From an uncultured Collinsella sp. (GTDB lineage: Bacteria; Actinomycetota; Coriobacteriia; Coriobacteriales; Coriobacteriaceae), in the NCBI GenBank assembly GCA_900541135.1, contig UQIG01000016.1, positions 1 to 43,591 of the forward strand: a stretch of DNA of 43,591 nucleotides, read 5' to 3'. Each line of letters begins with the position of its first letter. Position 1 is the stretch's first letter. This document shows positions 41,248 to 43,591 of the stretch, in pieces. A program made the translations under genes and the position numbers. The notes below the pieces were generated by a model. The model was not told the origin of the DNA. It saw nothing but the letters and a program-made list of their open reading frames with translations, and ran no database searches.

Positions 41248-42393
41248 ATGAACAGTCTATTCGACAAATCGATTGTGCTGGCGTGCTGTATTGCGGCCGC
41301 CATGGGTCTTGCTGTGGACGCTCGCCTGGTCGCGGCGTTTTGTCTTGGCGTTATTGCCACCTCGCTGGCCGAGCTCGCGCAGGGGGAACGCGCCCGGCGC
41401 GCAAGCGAGGCCACGAGCTGCGCTTACGTCATCGCGGCTGTCTTCGTGCCGCCGTTTATACCGTTTGCGCCTCTCGCCTTCTATGACATTGCGCGGCGCG
41501 TGCGCCGTGAGCACGCCTGGGTCGCGCTGGGCATTGGCTCCGCTTTTGCCCTTGCGCTCGTCGCGGACCTTCGCACCGACGCGCTCACCGCCCGAACGCT
41601 TCTGCTGACCGCCATCCTTTCGGTTGCCGCCACCTTGCTATCGCTACGCACCGCCCAGTTGGAGCGCGAGCAGCAGCGCATGCGCCGTACCCGCGACGAG
41701 CTGCAAGAACGAGCCCTCACGCTCGAAGCGCGCAACCGCGACCTCGCCGATCGTCAGGACTACGAAGTCGAGCTCGCGACGCTCGCCGAACGCGCCCGCA
41801 TCGCGCGCGAGATCCACGATAACGTCGGGCACCAGCTCACGCGCGCCTCACTGCAGGCCGAAGCCCTGCGCGTGGTTCACGCCGCCGAGCCCGGCGTCGC
41901 CGCCGATTTCGCCGACGTCAAACGCACGGTTGACGAGGCGCTCCAGCTTGTGCGCACCAGCGTCCACGCGCTCAACGACAACGCCGTTGACCTTTCCGTG
42001 CAGCTCGAACGCATTGTCGAAGGCGCGCGCTCGGACGGCGGCCCGCAGATTGAGCTTGAAGTTATGACCGAGCATGCGCCCGCAAACGTCGCCAACTGCT
42101 TTGCGGCGGTCCTGCGCGAGGCGCTCTCCAACACCATGCGCCACGCTTGTGCCCATGCTGTCACTGTACGATGCATGGAGCATCCGTCGTTTTACCAGCT
42201 CATTGTTACCGACGATGGCGCGGGCGGGGTCCAAGCAAGCAGCCGCGGCGCCGCGGAGGGCATGGGGCTTGCCTCCATGCGCGAGCGCATCGAAGCGCTT
42301 GGCGGCACCTTCACCGCCGGCTCGCGTGCCGGCGCCAGCGGCTGGCGCGTGTTTGCCACCGTTCCCAAACAGCAAGGAGATGAGGGCCGATGA
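41248..42393 (+). CDS. NarL-type sensor histidine kinase
   Basis: A 381-residue kinase. Four to five short membrane segments (about 8-135) have almost no outside loop, so it probably senses the membrane itself. A coiled coil (135-180) leads to HisKA_3 with phospho-acceptor H190 in RIAREIHDNVGHQLTRA, then a GHKL ATPase: N-box REALSNTMRHA, then VTDDGAGG and GMGLASMRERIEALGG. It phosphorylates the response regulator whose gene overlaps its end by 4 bases. The intramembrane layout and the divergent exporter resemble drug- or lantibiotic-sensing pairs. The start at 41248 fits the TACAAT box; longer frames run antisense through the ATPase gene. Confidence 0.92.
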   Translation: MNSLFDKSIVLACCIAAAMGLAVDARLVAAFCLGVIATSLAELAQGERARRASEATSCAYVIAAVFVPPFIPFAPLAFYDIARRVRREHAWVALGIGSAFALALVADLRTDALTARTLLLTAILSVAATLLSLRTAQLEREQQRMRRTRDELQERALTLEARNRDLADRQDYEVELATLAERARIAREIHDNVGHQLTRASLQAEALRVVHAAEPGVAADFADVKRTVDEALQLVRTSVHALNDNAVDLSVQLERIVEGARSDGGPQIELEVMTEHAPANVANCFAAVLREALSNTMRHACAHAVTVRCMEHPSFYQLIVTDDGAGGVQASSRGAAEGMGLASMRERIEALGGTFTAGSRAGASGWRVFATVPKQQGDEGR

Positions 42394-43019
42394 GGCTCAT
42401 CGTTGTCGACGACGACCGCTTGGTGGTCGATTCGCTCAAGATTATCTTGGGCGCCCAGCCGCAGATCGAAGTGGTGGGCACCGGTGCCAACGGCAACGAT
42501 GCGGTGGCGCTCTACGCCGAGCACGCACCCGATATTGCGCTGCTCGACATCCAGATGCCGGGACGCGACGGCCTTTCGGCCGCGCGCGAGATCCTTGAGC
42601 ACGACCCTGCGGCGCGCGTGGTGTTTCTGACGACGTTCTCGGATGACGAGTACATTGTGTCGGCGCTCAAGCTGGGCGCCCGCGGCTACCTGATCAAGAC
42701 CGATGTCGCTGCCATTCCGCCGGCGTTGGCGCAGGTCATGGACGGCAAACGCGTGCTCGAGGGCAAGGCGATCGAAGATATCAACTTTGATGGGGCGGAC
42801 GTCGAGGCCGGCGCGACCCGCCGGCCCGCGGCCTTTGTCAGCCTGACCGACCGCGAGTTCGAAGTCGCAGAGCTCATCGCCCGCGGCCTCGACAACAAGG
42901 AGATTGCCGCCACGGCTTATATGGGAGAAGGCACGGTGCGCAACCACATCAGCTCAATCCTAGCCAAAATGGGGCTACGTAACCGCACCCAAATCGCCAT
43001 CGCCTATCTGCGAGGGTAA
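42390..43019 (+). CDS. NarL/LuxR-type response regulator
   Basis: A 209-residue regulator. The receiver domain (1-about 120) has the acidic pocket DDD (7-9), phospho-acceptor D53 (LLDIQMPG), T82 region and K105 (LIKTD). The C-terminal LuxR helix-turn-helix (about 150-208) contains LTDREFEVAELIARGLDNKEIA and GTVRNHISSILAKMGL. It overlaps the kinase gene by ATGA, so the two are translationally coupled. It probably regulates the divergent ABC-2 exporter operon. Confidence 0.94.
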   Translation: MRLIVVDDDRLVVDSLKIILGAQPQIEVVGTGANGNDAVALYAEHAPDIALLDIQMPGRDGLSAAREILEHDPAARVVFLTTFSDDEYIVSALKLGARGYLIKTDVAAIPPALAQVMDGKRVLEGKAIEDINFDGADVEAGATRRPAAFVSLTDREFEVAELIARGLDNKEIAATAYMGEGTVRNHISSILAKMGLRNRTQIAIAYLRG

Positions 43020-43085
43020 TTACCCAACGGCCAACCGCTCCGGCATAGCAAAATGGATGCTACCGATTTAATGCCATTTCAAAAG

Positions 43086-43227
43086 TATGCCGGTTTACGG
43101 GGCTAAACTCAGGACCCCCATCCATACCCGCGTTTTCTGCAAAATGACAGCTCGTCTACCTGCGGTTTTATTTCCACAGATATCGGCATGGTTGGGGATT
43201 CGGAATCCGGCCCCGTAAACCGGCATA
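43086..43227. repeat. Nested palindromic element, copy A
   Basis: The outer arms are perfect 18-base complements (43086-43103 and 43210-43227; TATGCCGGTTTACGGGGC). Inside, CCCCC...CCATACC (43115-43128) faces GGCATGGTTGGGG (43185-43197), and innermost is CTACCTGCGGTTTTATTT. The inner parts match copy B, but the outer arms are a different sequence. No gene is visible in 43020-43552. Confidence 0.75.
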
Positions 43228-43324
43228 GTTTTTTCGGACGGCCCTGTACGAGCGCCTCCGCAAGCCTCGTGAAACCAAGATGACCCGTTTCCCTCAGTCC
43301 CCGGGGGATCATTTGACGGTGCCC

Positions 43325-43484
43325 GCCACGAAACCGGCCCATCTACTACGTTTGACTCGGTACCCCTGACCATGCCTTCGTTTTGAGCAAAACCGCAGGC
43401 GTTCTACCTGCGGTTTTGTTTTCGCGTTTTTCGGCATGGTTGGGGGTAAGGGGCCAAACGTAGTAGGTGGGCCGATTTCGTGGC
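43325..43484. repeat. Nested palindromic element, copy B
   Basis: The outer arms are 30 bases long (43325-43354 and 43455-43484; ends GCCACGAAA/TTTCGTGGC), with one G-U and one A-C pair. Inside, CCCC...CCATGCC (43363-43376) pairs with GGCATGGTTGGGG (43433-43446), and innermost is a perfect terminator-like hairpin. The full fold is a rod of about 160 nucleotides. Confidence 0.78.
43389..43417. terminator. Innermost hairpin of copy B, terminator-like in both directions
   Basis: AAAACCGCAGG and CCTGCGGTTTT (perfect, 7-base loop) are followed by GTTTTCG. It could end transcription from the response regulator gene and from any gene beyond the right edge. Confidence 0.65.
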
Positions 43485-43511
43485 AAGCCCTTCTCGCCTA
43501 CGCACAAAAGC

Positions 43512-43546
43512 GCCGCCACGGAGGAGGGAGATACCTCCGTGACGGC
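43512..43546 (-). terminator. Terminator hairpin for a minus-strand gene beyond the right edge
   Basis: On the minus strand GCCGTCACGGAGG and CCTCCGTGGCGGC (one mismatch, 9-base loop) are followed by GCTTTTG. The gene it would serve is not in the window. Confidence 0.5.
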
Positions 43547-43552
43547 TGGGGG

Positions 43553-43591
43553 CTGTCTCTTATACACATCTGACGCTGCCGACGAATAGCC
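43553..43591 (+). other. Nextera (Tn5) sequencing adapter left at contig end
   Basis: Bases 43553-43571 are the Tn5 mosaic end CTGTCTCTTATACACATCT. Bases 43572-43585 are the read-1 adapter sequence GACGCTGCCGACGA. The last six bases (ATAGCC) are in the place of an index. This is library artefact and not genomic DNA. Confidence 0.97.

Overview
The window is a chromosomal contig segment from a high-GC, Gram-positive, sugar-fermenting gut-type actinobacterium. The best fit is the class Coriobacteriia, most likely Collinsella. This rests on codon and GC style, two phospho-beta-glucosidases with a beta-glucoside PTS, an SLC11-type transporter resembling the Eggerthella lenta magnesium branch, and many small 'GGGGAC' palindromic intergenic repeats. 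No species call can be made from the sequence alone. The last 39 bases are Nextera adapter, so the true contig ends at 43552.

Layout. 1-2475 (minus): two adjacent membrane sensor genes; the upstream one is broken by a one-base frameshift and the downstream one runs off the left edge. 2618-4048 (minus): lone GH1 6-phospho-beta-glucosidase. 4049-6381: an Orc1/Cdc6-like AAA+ ATPase (plus) lying between two 126-bp direct repeats, one of which contains the 3' end of the DUF4867 gene and the other a dead copy of it. 6526-13156 (minus): luxS, then a sugar-catabolic set read in the order LacI regulator, FucI/AraA-like isomerase, two-subunit transketolase, glycerol-kinase-like FGGY kinase. 13331-17407 (minus): a beta-glucoside operon in the order bglG antiterminator, PTS EIIBC, GH1, with visible ribonucleic antiterminators. 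17505-19479 (minus): ribonucleoside hydrolase and ribokinase. 19666-21882 (plus): OatA-type acyltransferase. 21994-25109 (minus): MgtE-N/CBS membrane protein plus an NRAMP-related transporter. 25438-31221 (minus): degenerate NodB protein, PRC-barrel and YtxH envelope proteins, a cyanophycin-synthetase-N-like protein, a CNNM/CorC-type protein and a TrhA/hemolysin III protein. 31408-33742: alpha/beta hydrolase and convergent DUF362 ferredoxin protein. 33996-37384 (minus): FtsX/MacB-type ABC transporter bracketed by two copies of a palindromic repeat. 37710-43019: an ABC-2 exporter (minus) divergent from a NarL-type two-component system (plus). 43020-43552: no gene, but two long nested palindromes of one family.

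How the parts work together. The beta-glucoside operon is a self-contained uptake, hydrolysis and control unit: EIIBC imports and phosphorylates the glucoside, GH1 cleaves it, and BglG controls read-through of its own leader terminator. The isomerase, kinase and split-transketolase set looks like a ketose-phosphate pathway whose substrate cannot be read from the sequence. It has the enzyme classes expected for a D-apiose/apulose-type route and is the best candidate here for an undescribed pathway. The nucleoside hydrolase feeds ribose to the ribokinase. The MgtE-like and NRAMP-like pair is probably a Mg2+ transport module. The FtsX and ABC-2 systems, with the adjacent kinase/regulator pair, look like envelope-stress or antimicrobial-peptide response modules.
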